This document shows positions 54,508-62,991 of a stretch of DNA of 64,000 nucleotides, one piece after another. Under the pieces are notes generated by a model. The model searched no databases. It saw only the letters and a program-made list of their open reading frames with translations, and was not told the DNA's origin. The stretch spans positions 310,001 to 374,000 of the forward strand of contig CANKYO010000005.1 in the NCBI GenBank assembly GCA_947488175.1, read 5' to 3'. A program made the translations under genes and the position numbers. The DNA is from an uncultured Paracoccaceae bacterium (lineage in GTDB: Bacteria; Pseudomonadota; Alphaproteobacteria; Rhodobacterales; Rhodobacteraceae). Each line of letters begins with the position of its first letter. Position 1 is the first letter of the stretch.

Positions 54508-55123
54508 CTTCTGGCTCCTTCCAAGGAAATTCGACCCATAACTTATCTCGAGGCATCGAAATGTACAAATGGGGGGCCTCCGTGATGATCTCGCCTTCCG
54601 AGCTATAAACTATCGCGTTTACTAGAAGGAGTTCACGGAAATTTTCGGTTTCAGAGTAAGCGTTGACATACCCACTATAAATTACATCGCGATCAGTATC
54701 CCTGACATCGACATATTCGACGTGCTTTTGGCTGCTATTAAATGTGAAGCTCCACACATCTTCTGAACCAAAACGCCTTGTAGCGCCGATAAAATTCAAG
54801 AACTTCATCACCACACGAAAACGGATCGCATAGAGCCATATAACTGCTAGCAGCAGTCCTGTTGGGATAGAAATCAGTATTTCGTCCGCAATTTTGCCAA
54901 GCAGATATTCATCTGAGTTTGAGACTTCACTCAAAGAAAAGTCTGCTTCAAACCACCGATACAATACGTAAACAGCGGCGTATGTTGTAACGCCAAATAA
55001 GAATGAATTCAGCGCGAGGGTCGTGTTGTCGACTCTTGGGCCCGTGCCGTATGTGGCATCAAGCCTCGCCCACAAAATCCCAGGAAGAAAAACCAATGCC
55101 AACTGTGCTAACGCAATATCCAT
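54500..55123 (-). CDS. DUF6338-like membrane protein
   Basis: 207 residues from the ATG at 55123 (TTG at 55132 possible). Three N-terminal membrane segments (IALAQLALVFLPGILWARL; FLFGVTTYAAVYVLYRW; ISIPTGLLLAVIWLYAIRF) and a C-terminal soluble domain of about 95 residues (DVWSFTFNSSQKHVEYVDVR, VIYSGYVNAYSETENFRELL). Layout and lengths fit DUF6338. Visibly richer in A/T than its neighbours and next to a cluster of palindromic repeats, which suggests acquisition. Coupled to the Lys/Pro-rich ORF at 54385. Confidence 0.7.
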   Translation of the reverse strand: MDIALAQLALVFLPGILWARLDATYGTGPRVDNTTLALNSFLFGVTTYAAVYVLYRWFEADFSLSEVSNSDEYLLGKIADEILISIPTGLLLAVIWLYAIRFRVVMKFLNFIGATRRFGSEDVWSFTFNSSQKHVEYVDVRDTDRDVIYSGYVNAYSETENFRELLLVNAIVYSSEGEIITEAPHLYISMPRDKLWVEFPWKEPEDV

Positions 55124-55150
55124 GTTCGGCAATTTCCTAATATTGTTCCC

Positions 55151-57109
55151 TCAAACATCCAACTCCTCCACAAACCGCGCATTCTCTTGAATATACTGGA
55201 ACCGCAATTCCGGCTTTTTGCCCATCAGGCGCTCGACCAGATCGGCGGTGTCGCCCGGCTCCTCATCATGCACCGTCACGCGGATCAGTTTGCGGGTTTT
55301 GGGGTCCATTGTGGTCTCTTTGAGGTCCTTGGCGTCCATTTCGCCAAGGCCCTTGAACCGTTGCACGTCGATTTTGCCTTTGCCGCCGAGGCCTTTGGCC
55401 AGGACGGCCTCTTTTTCCGCATCATCCGCCACATAGACCCGTTTGGCCCCTTGCGTCAGCCGGTAGAGCGGCGGGCAGGCCAAATACAGATGGCCGTGGT
55501 CGATCAGGGGCCGCATTTGCGTGAAGAAGAAGGTCATCAGGAGCGAGGCGATATGGGCGCCGTCCACATCCGCGTCGGTCATGATGATGATCTTGTCATA
55601 GCGCAGGTCATCGACGTTGAACCGCGTGCCCATGCCGACGCCGAGCGCCTCGCAGAGGTCGTTGATTTCGGCGTTGGTGGTCAGCTTGTTCGAGGCCGCC
55701 CCGAGGACGTTCAGGATCTTGCCCTTGAGCGGCAGGAGCGCCTGATTTTCGCGGTTGCGCGCGCCTTTGCCGGAGCCGCCCGCTGAATCACCCTCGACGA
55801 TGAACAGCTCGGTTCCCGCCCGGTCCTTTGAGGTGCAATCGGTTAGCTTGCCGGGCAGGCGCAGTTTCTTGGTGGCGGATTTGCGGGCGGTTTCCTTTTC
55901 CTGTTTGCGGCGCAAGCGTTCTTCGGCCCGTAACACAAGGAAATCGAGGATCGCTCCTGCGGATTTCGTGTCAGCCGCCAGCCAGTTGTCGAAATGGTCG
56001 CGCACGGCGCCTTCGACCATTTTTTGCGCACTTTCGTTGGACAGCCGGTCTTTGGTCTGGCCGACATATTGCGGATCGCGGATGAAGATCGACACAAGTG
56101 CCGAGCCGCCGGTCATCAGATCGTCGCGGGTGATCTGTTTGGCCTTTTTGTTGGCGACCCGTTCGCCATAATCGCGGATGCCTTTGAGGACAGCCGACCA
56201 GAAGCCGGATTCGTGGGTGCCGCCTTCGGGTGTGGGCACGGTGTTGCAGTAGGATTGGATGAAGCCGTCGCGTGCTGGTGTCCAGTTGATGGCCCAATCG
56301 ACCTTGCCTGCCTCGCCGAATTTTTCGCTGAAGGCGACGCTGCCTGCGAAAGGTTTGTCGGCGTATGTGGTCGCCCCTTCGAGCCTTTCGTGCAGATAAT
56401 CCGACAGGCCGCCGGGGAATTTGAAGGTCGCTTCGGTGGGCGTTTCGCCGTCGTCTTTGCCGGATTTCCAGCGAATCTCGACGCCCGAAAACAGATAGGC
56501 CTTGGACCGCGCCATGCGGAACAATGTGCGCGGTTTGAGGGTGAGCGCGCCAAAGATTTCCGGATCGGGGTGAAAGGTGACCGCCGTGCCCCGCCGGTTA
56601 GGGGCCGCACCAAGCGATTCCAGTTTCGTTTGCGGGACACCCCGCGCGAAGGTCATGCCGACCAGTTGCTTGTTCCGCGCCACTTCGACGTGCAGATAGT
56701 CTGACAGCGCATTGACGACCGATGAGCCGACCCCGTTCAGACCACCGGAGGTTTCGTAGTTTTCGCCTGAGAATTTGCCGCCTGCATTGAGCGTGCAAAA
56801 GATAATCTCAAGCGCGGATTTTCCAGGGTGTTTGGGGTGTTCGTCTGTGGGGATGCCGCGCCCGTTATCGCGGATGGTGACTTTTCCGGTATCGTGCAGT
56901 TCAACCTCGATCCATGTGGCATGGCCTGCCACGGCTTCGTCCATAGAGTTGTCGATGATTTCCGCGACCATGTGGTGCAGTGCGCGTTCGTCCTTACCGC
57001 CGATGTACATGCCGGGGCGCAGGCGCACGTGCTCCATATCCTCAAGCACTTCGATCGAGGATGCGTTGTAGTCGTCGGGTGTGCCCCCGGAGAGGAGATC
57101 GTCGGCCAT
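55151..57109 (-). CDS. parE: DNA topoisomerase IV subunit B
   Basis: 652 residues from the ATG at 57109. GHKL ATPase (EIIDNSMDEAVAGHATWIEV, DNGRGIPTDEHP, GLNGVGSSVVNALS), transducer domain, and TOPRIM with VEGDSAGGSGKGARNRENQ and MTDADVDGAHIASLL; ends with RFQYIQENARFVEELDV. The DSSGSKGARN-type region and C-terminal length favour ParE over GyrB. Decatenates daughter chromosomes with ParC. Single gene, minus strand. Confidence 0.93.
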   Translation of the reverse strand: MADDLLSGGTPDDYNASSIEVLEDMEHVRLRPGMYIGGKDERALHHMVAEIIDNSMDEAVAGHATWIEVELHDTGKVTIRDNGRGIPTDEHPKHPGKSALEIIFCTLNAGGKFSGENYETSGGLNGVGSSVVNALSDYLHVEVARNKQLVGMTFARGVPQTKLESLGAAPNRRGTAVTFHPDPEIFGALTLKPRTLFRMARSKAYLFSGVEIRWKSGKDDGETPTEATFKFPGGLSDYLHERLEGATTYADKPFAGSVAFSEKFGEAGKVDWAINWTPARDGFIQSYCNTVPTPEGGTHESGFWSAVLKGIRDYGERVANKKAKQITRDDLMTGGSALVSIFIRDPQYVGQTKDRLSNESAQKMVEGAVRDHFDNWLAADTKSAGAILDFLVLRAEERLRRKQEKETARKSATKKLRLPGKLTDCTSKDRAGTELFIVEGDSAGGSGKGARNRENQALLPLKGKILNVLGAASNKLTTNAEINDLCEALGVGMGTRFNVDDLRYDKIIIMTDADVDGAHIASLLMTFFFTQMRPLIDHGHLYLACPPLYRLTQGAKRVYVADDAEKEAVLAKGLGGKGKIDVQRFKGLGEMDAKDLKETTMDPKTRKLIRVTVHDEEPGDTADLVERLMGKKPELRFQYIQENARFVEELDV

Positions 57110-57187
57110 TGTGTGCTGCTCATTTCTTTTGATTGCGCCCATAATGGCAGGCGGGCGGGGCCGGGGCAATTGGGGAATTGGGCGTTG

Positions 57188-57973
57188 TCAGGGCTGAGAC
57201 GCGTTGTTTTGCAGCGCGTGCAGGGTTGCTTCCCATTGCCTGGCTGCAACGCTGATGGTTTGCAGGCCGTTGCTGCCGGCGGTGACGGCGGATAGGATCC
57301 CGATAATCCGGGGTGTGCCTGCGGCCATGGAAAGAAGCGGCGCGCCGGAATCACCGTTCATGGCGGCACAGGCGTTGCGCAGGAGCGTCGCGCTGGCGTC
57401 CTGCCGGATCGGGCCGCAGTCGCGGGCGATGGAGGCGACATGGGGGCGGATGGCCGGATAACCGATGAGTACGGGTGTTTCATCCATGTTCGGGTGACCG
57501 GTCGCCAGCGCCCCCACTTGCGCCCCGATGGAGGTTTCGAGCACCAGTAGCGCCCAGTCGCTGGATGGATTGCGGCGGAAGCTGTTGCTGGTCGGGTCTT
57601 GGTTGTCGTCAAGGATGTAGCGGGCCACGGGTGAGGCCGCGATATGCTCGCCGCGCTGATAGCCTGCAACGAAGGTGATGCTTTGCGCCGGGATCCAGGA
57701 TTTGCGCGCGCTGTTGTAGAGGCAATGGGCAGCGGTCAACACGATGTTGTCGCCGACAAGCGTGCCGGTGCAATGCGATCTGATCTGGATGCTGGCGAAA
57801 TTGACCCGACCAATGCCGCGCCACGGGGCCTGGGTGACATCAACGATCTCGCGGGCGCGGATGGCGGGGCAGCCCTGGGTCTGGCTGGCCCGGCACAGCC
57901 CGTCGGGTCCGGATTGGGCAGGCGCTGCTGTGGGGGCCATTAGCAGCAATGTCAGGAGGGCGGCCCGGATCAT
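57188..57973 (-). CDS. Trypsin-like (S1) serine protease, secreted
   Basis: 261 residues. Signal peptide IRAALLTLLLMAPTAAPA. Catalytic triad: His in CTGTLVGDNIVLTAAHCLY, Asp in SSDWALLVLE, Ser in MNGDSGAPLLSMA. Cys pairs suggest disulfides, so the mature protease works in the periplasm or outside. The V8/glutamyl-endopeptidase-like style of short inserts is noted. The ATG overlaps the end of the 400-residue gene by four bases. Confidence 0.9.
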   Translation of the reverse strand: MIRAALLTLLLMAPTAAPAQSGPDGLCRASQTQGCPAIRAREIVDVTQAPWRGIGRVNFASIQIRSHCTGTLVGDNIVLTAAHCLYNSARKSWIPAQSITFVAGYQRGEHIAASPVARYILDDNQDPTSNSFRRNPSSDWALLVLETSIGAQVGALATGHPNMDETPVLIGYPAIRPHVASIARDCGPIRQDASATLLRNACAAMNGDSGAPLLSMAAGTPRIIGILSAVTAGSNGLQTISVAARQWEATLHALQNNASQP

Positions 57974-59172
57974 TCCTGTTCCAGAAACTGATCGCCGATC
58001 AGGATGCCGTCGCCGGTTTCAAAGATGATTTCTGCTGTTGTGCTGCCGGTCTGGTCGGTCATTATCAGAAGCCCGTCTTTCACCTCGTAGCGGCCGCGCT
58101 GGTTGCTTGTATTGCTGCTGGTCAACCCGCCGCCGGAGAAGGCGGCAGAGACTGAGCCGAAGCTTTCGCCAGTGAAGGTCCCGTCGGGAAAGAAGGTGGT
58201 GCTGGAGGCGCTGGCCGCCCCGCCCTTGATCCCGCTGCCGGGGGTGAAGCCGGTATAGCTGAAATCGGACACGCCGCCGTCAAGCGGCGATCCGTCAGAG
58301 AGCGGTGTGACTTCTTCATAAAGGATATCACCATCAGTCCATTTGCGTTCAGATCTGTCCCAATCCAGCGTTTCGCGCCGCCCGTCCAGATAGGTGATGT
58401 TGATTTGCCGCGCCCCCAGATGGGTGTAGACGCCGAGGTTCTTGTCGAATGTGGCTGCGACCGTGTCCCGATCCATCGTGACGACCCCGGTTGGGGGTGT
58501 CCCGCGATAGACGTGGCCATCGGCATAGAAGGTGAGGACCTGGTGGTCGATGCTGAGGTTGAGTGTGCCGTCAATGGCGGGCATCATCCGCTGCCGCCAC
58601 CCCCACCAGACGCCGGACATGTTGCCGGGGGTCGCCGCAGGCAGGAGCAGATCGTCAGGGTTTGTGACAAATTCCAGCGTGTTGAAGAATGGGGCGATCT
58701 GGCTGGCGAAGACATCGCCTACCTCGCGCAGGTCGTCATCATCGTAGAAATTCCCCCGAAAGCCGAGCAGCGATTTTCGGTCGCCGAGGTCGACAGCAAT
58801 CAGGATGTAAAGCGCGCGTCGCCCGAACCGGTAGCCTTGCATCCGGGCAGGATGTCCGGCGATGCTGATGTCTGAATGCGGGCCCATCGCGGTGAACCGG
58901 TCGCGGTCGCCCGGGTCTTCGAACCGGGTCAGATTGGCGTCGAGAAAGCTGGCCAGACTGCCCTGATGGGATTGAGAGCCGCCGAGGTAGAACCGGCAGA
59001 TGTCGCAGCGATCATCGGGGAGGTCAGAGAGGAAGACCTTGGTGCCATCCCTTTCCCTGCCGCCGTCCCACCCGCTGAGTGGTGTGTAGATAATGTCGGC
59101 GAACTGGCGTTCCTCGGCCTGAAGCGGTGTGCCTAGCAGAATGAGCAACAGTGCCACGTTTCTGAAAACCAT
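57970..59172 (-). CDS. Secreted hypothetical protein paired with the protease
   Basis: 400 residues from the ATG at 59172; the longer frame from 59295 begins before the signal peptide VFRNVALLLILLGTPLQA and crosses the tandem hairpins. Mature part is beta-rich and Gly/Asp/Ser-rich, with LSGWDGGRERDGTKVFLSDL, FYADGHVYRGTPPTG, and a repetitive Gly/Ser tail (SASSTTFFPDGTFTGESFG, SVSAAFSGGGLTSSNTSNQ). A YEVKDGLLIMTDQTG ending resembles lipocalin-like or DUF-type stress proteins. Coupled to the S1 protease by a four-base overlap, suggesting shared use; function unknown. Confidence 0.7.
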   Translation of the reverse strand: MVFRNVALLLILLGTPLQAEERQFADIIYTPLSGWDGGRERDGTKVFLSDLPDDRCDICRFYLGGSQSHQGSLASFLDANLTRFEDPGDRDRFTAMGPHSDISIAGHPARMQGYRFGRRALYILIAVDLGDRKSLLGFRGNFYDDDDLREVGDVFASQIAPFFNTLEFVTNPDDLLLPAATPGNMSGVWWGWRQRMMPAIDGTLNLSIDHQVLTFYADGHVYRGTPPTGVVTMDRDTVAATFDKNLGVYTHLGARQINITYLDGRRETLDWDRSERKWTDGDILYEEVTPLSDGSPLDGGVSDFSYTGFTPGSGIKGGAASASSTTFFPDGTFTGESFGSVSAAFSGGGLTSSNTSNQRGRYEVKDGLLIMTDQTGSTTAEIIFETGDGILIGDQFLEQE

Positions 59173-59268
59173 TGGCCCCAGCCCCCGAATGCCCAAATTG
59201 AATGGTGTCAGCTTGGGCGTGGCAGGTTGCGCGCGCAAGGCCATGCCGTGTCCGGTGCCGGGACAGGC

Positions 59269-59314
59269 AGACTTTCGCAGAAAGTCTGGTGCCAAATCCT
59301 GTGCCAGGATTTGG
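59269..59314. repeat. Tandem intergenic hairpins, second copy
   Basis: AGACTTTC-GCA-GAAAGTCT (59269-59287) is followed by CCAAATCCT-GTGCC-AGGATTTGG (59292-59314). Read on the minus strand the order GGCGC..., A/T-armed hairpin, then CTTTC-hairpin mirrors the pair at 8546-8599. Lies between the hydrolase stop and the next gene on the minus strand. Confidence 0.6.
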
Positions 59315-59332
59315 TGTGGCGCGCCGAGCGGG

Positions 59333-60619
59333 TTATTCCTCCGCCTGTTTTGTTTCGAACATCAGCCCGAAGGCGCTGCGCGGGCGGAAGCCTTTCCAAT
59401 AGGTGTGGTCATCCTGAAGATCGCCGTTGTCATCAACGGACCAGACGGCATCGGTCCCGGATGGGACAAGGTCGAAATAATCGGCCTTGCTGTCATCCCC
59501 TTTCAGGTGCAGGTCCAGATAGCCCGTGATGAAGTGCTGGCTGACATTGTTCATTTTTGTGGTGTCCCAGACCGCATCGGAATAATGGCCGAAGGGGAAC
59601 CAGCCGTCGTCATTGGCGGGTAGATCATAGGTTTCCACCGGTGCGGGCATGGGGGCGCCTGCATTGTGGTTGGCGTTTTCGAATGTCAGCAGATGCCGGG
59701 TGGTGTTGACTGTGTCGTCAAAGATGCCCCGGATATCATCGTAAATCGAGACGTCATCCACGCTGCCTGCGATCAGCATCAGGGGCTTGTCGATGCCTGC
59801 CCAGCCATCCGCGTCCCAGAAGCCTGTGTTGTTGCCCCAAGGGCCGAAGGCGACGAAGGCTTTTACGCGGGGGTCTTCCAGCCCGGCATGGTTTTCGGTG
59901 CCCATCATGTTGCGTTCGAGCAGTCCCTGCGGTGCGCCCCATGTGTATTCGGTGGAGGCGTTGGTGACCCCGGCGCCTGCATAGATCAGCGCCCCGTAGC
60001 CGCCCATGGAATAGCCGATGATGGCCACGTTATCGTCCTGTACGATCTGGCCGAGATCACCGCCCAGCCCGGTGATGCTGTCAATCACGAAACGCTGGTC
60101 CCAGGGCCGGTTGACGAGGGTGGACCCAAAGGCGGTCTGATCGTCATAGGTGCTGTCGCGGTGGTCGATGGAGGCGACCACGTAGCCTTTGGAAGCGAGG
60201 TTTTCACCCAGAGGCGACATCAGGAACCGGTTGCCCGGATAGCCGTGCGAGATGATGACGAGCGGGAAGGTCTGGCTGGTGTCGGGGACGGCGTCACGGG
60301 CGGCCTGACCTGTCAGCGTTGCCTCGGTCATGCCGTCGCGCACCAATGCGGTCAGCGTGCCGCCGGGGATGGTGTCATCGGTTGCGGGATACCAGATTTC
60401 GACGGTCAGGCTGCGGTCATAGCGGGCGATATCACCGTTGGACCCGGTATTGACCACATCGATCTGGTCGGGATTGGTGAAGGTCATTGTGGTAACCCCG
60501 ATCTTGTGATCGCCATAGGCTGCCAGTTCCGGCGCGTCAGGCCGCACGATGTCGATGCGGTTTTCGGCATGGGCGGCGGTGGCGGCGATAATGCCAAGAG
60601 CGGCGGTCATGGTGCGCAT
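59333..60619 (-). CDS. Secreted alpha/beta hydrolase (PAF-acetylhydrolase-like)
   Basis: 428 residues. Signal peptide RTMTAALGIIAATAAHA. The nucleophile elbow is IGYSMGGYGALIYAG (G-x-S-x-G), with FPLVIISHGYPGNRFLM (oxyanion His-Gly) before it; likely Asp in MLIAGSVDDVS and His in LLTFENANHNAG. The layout resembles predicted dienelactone-hydrolase/platelet-activating-factor acetylhydrolase-type enzymes. Periplasmic ester or lipid hydrolysis is probable; substrate unknown. Tandem hairpins follow the stop. Confidence 0.85.
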   Translation of the reverse strand: MRTMTAALGIIAATAAHAENRIDIVRPDAPELAAYGDHKIGVTTMTFTNPDQIDVVNTGSNGDIARYDRSLTVEIWYPATDDTIPGGTLTALVRDGMTEATLTGQAARDAVPDTSQTFPLVIISHGYPGNRFLMSPLGENLASKGYVVASIDHRDSTYDDQTAFGSTLVNRPWDQRFVIDSITGLGGDLGQIVQDDNVAIIGYSMGGYGALIYAGAGVTNASTEYTWGAPQGLLERNMMGTENHAGLEDPRVKAFVAFGPWGNNTGFWDADGWAGIDKPLMLIAGSVDDVSIYDDIRGIFDDTVNTTRHLLTFENANHNAGAPMPAPVETYDLPANDDGWFPFGHYSDAVWDTTKMNNVSQHFITGYLDLHLKGDDSKADYFDLVPSGTDAVWSVDDNGDLQDDHTYWKGFRPRSAFGLMFETKQAEE

Positions 60620-60732
60620 CGGTGTCTCCTGCGTGTTTGAGTCGTGGTTAACCTAGCCGCCGGGTTCCGGGATGAATACCGTTGAATTTGGCGATGGGCG
60701 GTCTAGGCTGGCGTGTGAGCGGGAGGCGGAAT

Positions 60733-61617
60733 ATGCGCGTATTCTTTACAGGCGGCAGCGGCAAGGCGGGCAAATGGGCGATCCGGTATCTGCTGGAACA
60801 GGGGCATCGGGTCTTGAATGTGGACCGGGTGCCATCGGGTCTCGACTGTTCGGAATTGCTGATTGATCTGTGCGATGCGGGGCAGGTGATTGGCGCGATG
60901 TCGCAGTTCACCGATTTTCATGAATTGGATGAAGGGACGGGGGTGCCTCGCTATGATGCCGTGGTGCATTTTGCCGCCGTGCCGCGCGTCATGATCGGCA
61001 CCGATGGGGAGTGTTTTCGCCAGAATACGTTGAGCACATATAACGTCATTGAGGCGGCAGTGAAGCTGGGTATCCCCAAGGTGATCTTTGCCAGTTCCGA
61101 GACCACCTATGGTGTGTGTTTTGCCGATGGTGAGGTGAAGCCGGATTATGTCCCGGTGGATGAGGAGCATCCGACCGTGCCCCATGATAGCTATGCGATG
61201 TCCAAGGTTTGTAATGAGGCTACGGGGCGGTCGTTTCAGGCGCGCAGTGGCGCGGATATCTATGGGTTGCGCATCAATAACGTGATAGAACCGCATGAAT
61301 ATGCTGAGAATTTTCCCACCTTTATGGCGGATCCCGCAACCCGCCGCCGCAATATCTTTGCCTATATCGACGCCCGCGATCTGGGTCATATGGTGGATTG
61401 CTGCCTGAAGACCGATGGGCTGGGGTATGAGGTGTTCAACGTCTCGAATGACGATCTGTCGGTGGGGATTACCAGCGCCGAGGTGATTGACCGGTTTTAT
61501 CAGGGGGTGGAGCTGCGCCGCGAGATGCGCCCGGATGATACAATGTATGCCAATGACAAGGCCAAGCGCATGGTGGGGTTTGCGCCGAAGCATTCGTGGC
61601 GGGATGTGTTGGGGTGA
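60733..61617 (+). CDS. NAD(P)-dependent epimerase/dehydratase (extended SDR)
   Basis: 294 residues from the ATG at 60733 (GGGAGGCGGA upstream). Rossmann motif FFTGGSGKAGKWAIRYLLEQ, catalytic Ser in SSETTYG and Tyr-x-x-x-Lys in DSYAMSKVCNEA: a complete active SDR site. Nearest group is sugar-nucleotide or uronate epimerase/dehydrogenases; substrate not clear. First gene of a coupled plus-strand operon; overlaps the oxygenase start. Confidence 0.87.
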   Translation: MRVFFTGGSGKAGKWAIRYLLEQGHRVLNVDRVPSGLDCSELLIDLCDAGQVIGAMSQFTDFHELDEGTGVPRYDAVVHFAAVPRVMIGTDGECFRQNTLSTYNVIEAAVKLGIPKVIFASSETTYGVCFADGEVKPDYVPVDEEHPTVPHDSYAMSKVCNEATGRSFQARSGADIYGLRINNVIEPHEYAENFPTFMADPATRRRNIFAYIDARDLGHMVDCCLKTDGLGYEVFNVSNDDLSVGITSAEVIDRFYQGVELRREMRPDDTMYANDKAKRMVGFAPKHSWRDVLG

Positions 61618-62549
61618 GTTTTCCGGTTTTCGATCTGGCGGCGTTTGAGGCCGCGCGTCAAGACGCACGCCACGACATGGCCTCTGATCTGGATCGGATC
61701 TGCCGGGACACCGGGTTTCTGGTGTTGCAGGGGCATGGTGTTGATCCGTCGGTGATTGACGCGGTTTGGATCGCAGCCAGGAGTTTCTTTGCGCAAGACG
61801 CTGCGGCGAAGCAGGCGGTCGCGCCGCCCTATCAGGGTTACCCTTATGGGTATCTGGGCCCGGATGCCGAGGCGCTGGCTCGATCGAAGGGAGAGGACAC
61901 ACCGCCTGATCTGAAAGAAAGCTTTAACGGCGGGCCTTTACGGGTGCCTGTTGATGCGTCGGATGAGGCGATGGCGTTCTGCTATCAGCCCACATTATGG
62001 CCGCATCTGCCGGGATTCCGTGCCGCTTGGGAAGCCTATTATGCGGCGATGGAGGCGCTGGCCGCGCGGATCATGCGTGCCTTTGCGGTGGCGTTGAAAC
62101 TGCCGGAGGATCATTTTGACCGCTTCATCGGCGACCCGATTTCGGCACTGCGGGCGCTGCATTATCCGGCCACGGTGGATGCGCCATTGGATAGACAACA
62201 ACGCGCCGGGGCGCATACGGATTATGGATCGCTGACCATCCTTTTGCCGCAGCCGGGCCGTCAGGGCCTGCAGGTCAAGCAAGGTGACACATGGGTGGAT
62301 GTGCCTGCGCCAGAGGGGGCGTTTGTGATCAACATCGGGGATCTGATGGCGCGGTGGACGGCGGACCGTTGGGTCAGCACATTGCATCGTGTCGTGGCCG
62401 TACCGGGCCAGCCAGCACGCCAGTCGCTGGCGTTTTTCCATCAGCCGGACTGGGATGCCGAGATCGTGCCGCTTGACGGGTCGGATGCCTATCCGCCGGT
62501 GCGCTCCGGCCCCTATCTGATGCAGAAATTCCAGGCGACCGGCGTTTGA
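61614..62549 (+). CDS. 2OG-Fe(II)/isopenicillin-N-synthase-family oxygenase
   Basis: 311 residues starting at GTG 61614, which overlaps the epimerase stop (GTGA). N-terminal DIOX_N region (DLDRICRDTGFLVLQGHGVD), then the iron ligands H-x-D in AGAHTDYGSLTILLP and His in STLHRVVAV, and the 2-oxoglutarate Arg-x-Ser in PARQSLAFFHQP. Oxidises an unknown substrate using O2 and 2-oxoglutarate. Coupling with an SDR and a dehydrogenase suggests a small catabolic or modification pathway. Confidence 0.88.
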   Translation: MSFPVFDLAAFEAARQDARHDMASDLDRICRDTGFLVLQGHGVDPSVIDAVWIAARSFFAQDAAAKQAVAPPYQGYPYGYLGPDAEALARSKGEDTPPDLKESFNGGPLRVPVDASDEAMAFCYQPTLWPHLPGFRAAWEAYYAAMEALAARIMRAFAVALKLPEDHFDRFIGDPISALRALHYPATVDAPLDRQQRAGAHTDYGSLTILLPQPGRQGLQVKQGDTWVDVPAPEGAFVINIGDLMARWTADRWVSTLHRVVAVPGQPARQSLAFFHQPDWDAEIVPLDGSDAYPPVRSGPYLMQKFQATGV

Positions 62550-62586
62550 ATTGTATGTTGCGCGGATTGGGGTTAGGGCGCTTGCC

Positions 62587-62991
62587 ATGACTGATGCCCA
62601 GCCGATTGCCGTGATGGACGGGACCTGTGCCTTGTGTTCGTGGGGTGCGCGTATGCTCCACCGGTTGGACGGGTCTGGTGAGATCCGCATCGCCACGATC
62701 CAGGGTGAGACCGGTGCGCAACTGATGCGCGCACATGGGCTGGATGCGCTGGACCCCGACAGTTGGCTGTTTATCGAAGGTGATACCGTCTGGCGCGATT
62801 TTGACGCGGTGATCCGGGTGGGCGAACGGTCCGGTGGCTGGGGCAGGCTCTGTTCGATTTTGCGCATTATTCCCAAGCGTTTACGCGACTGGCTTTATGC
62901 CCGTGTGGCCCGGAACCGCTATGCCATGTTTGGCCGGGGCGATTTGTGCGCGTTGCCTGATCCGGCGTTTCGTGCGCGGCTTTTGCCATGA
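62587..62991 (+). CDS. DUF393 / DCC-family thiol-disulfide protein
   Basis: 134 residues from the ATG at 62587. The family motif D-x-x-C-x-x-C appears as VMDGTCALCSWGARMLHRLD, followed by SWLFIEGDTVWRDFDAVIRV and RLRDWLYARVARNRYAMFG with a final RGDLCALPDP Cys. Thioredoxin-like redox role is assumed for the family. Its stop overlaps the next ATG (ATGA). Confidence 0.86.
   Translation: MTDAQPIAVMDGTCALCSWGARMLHRLDGSGEIRIATIQGETGAQLMRAHGLDALDPDSWLFIEGDTVWRDFDAVIRVGERSGGWGRLCSILRIIPKRLRDWLYARVARNRYAMFGRGDLCALPDPAFRARLLP

Noticed and set aside
60703..61902. 399-codon frame antisense to the epimerase and oxygenase
   Set aside because: Crosses two genuine genes; His/Pro/Arg-rich low-complexity translation.
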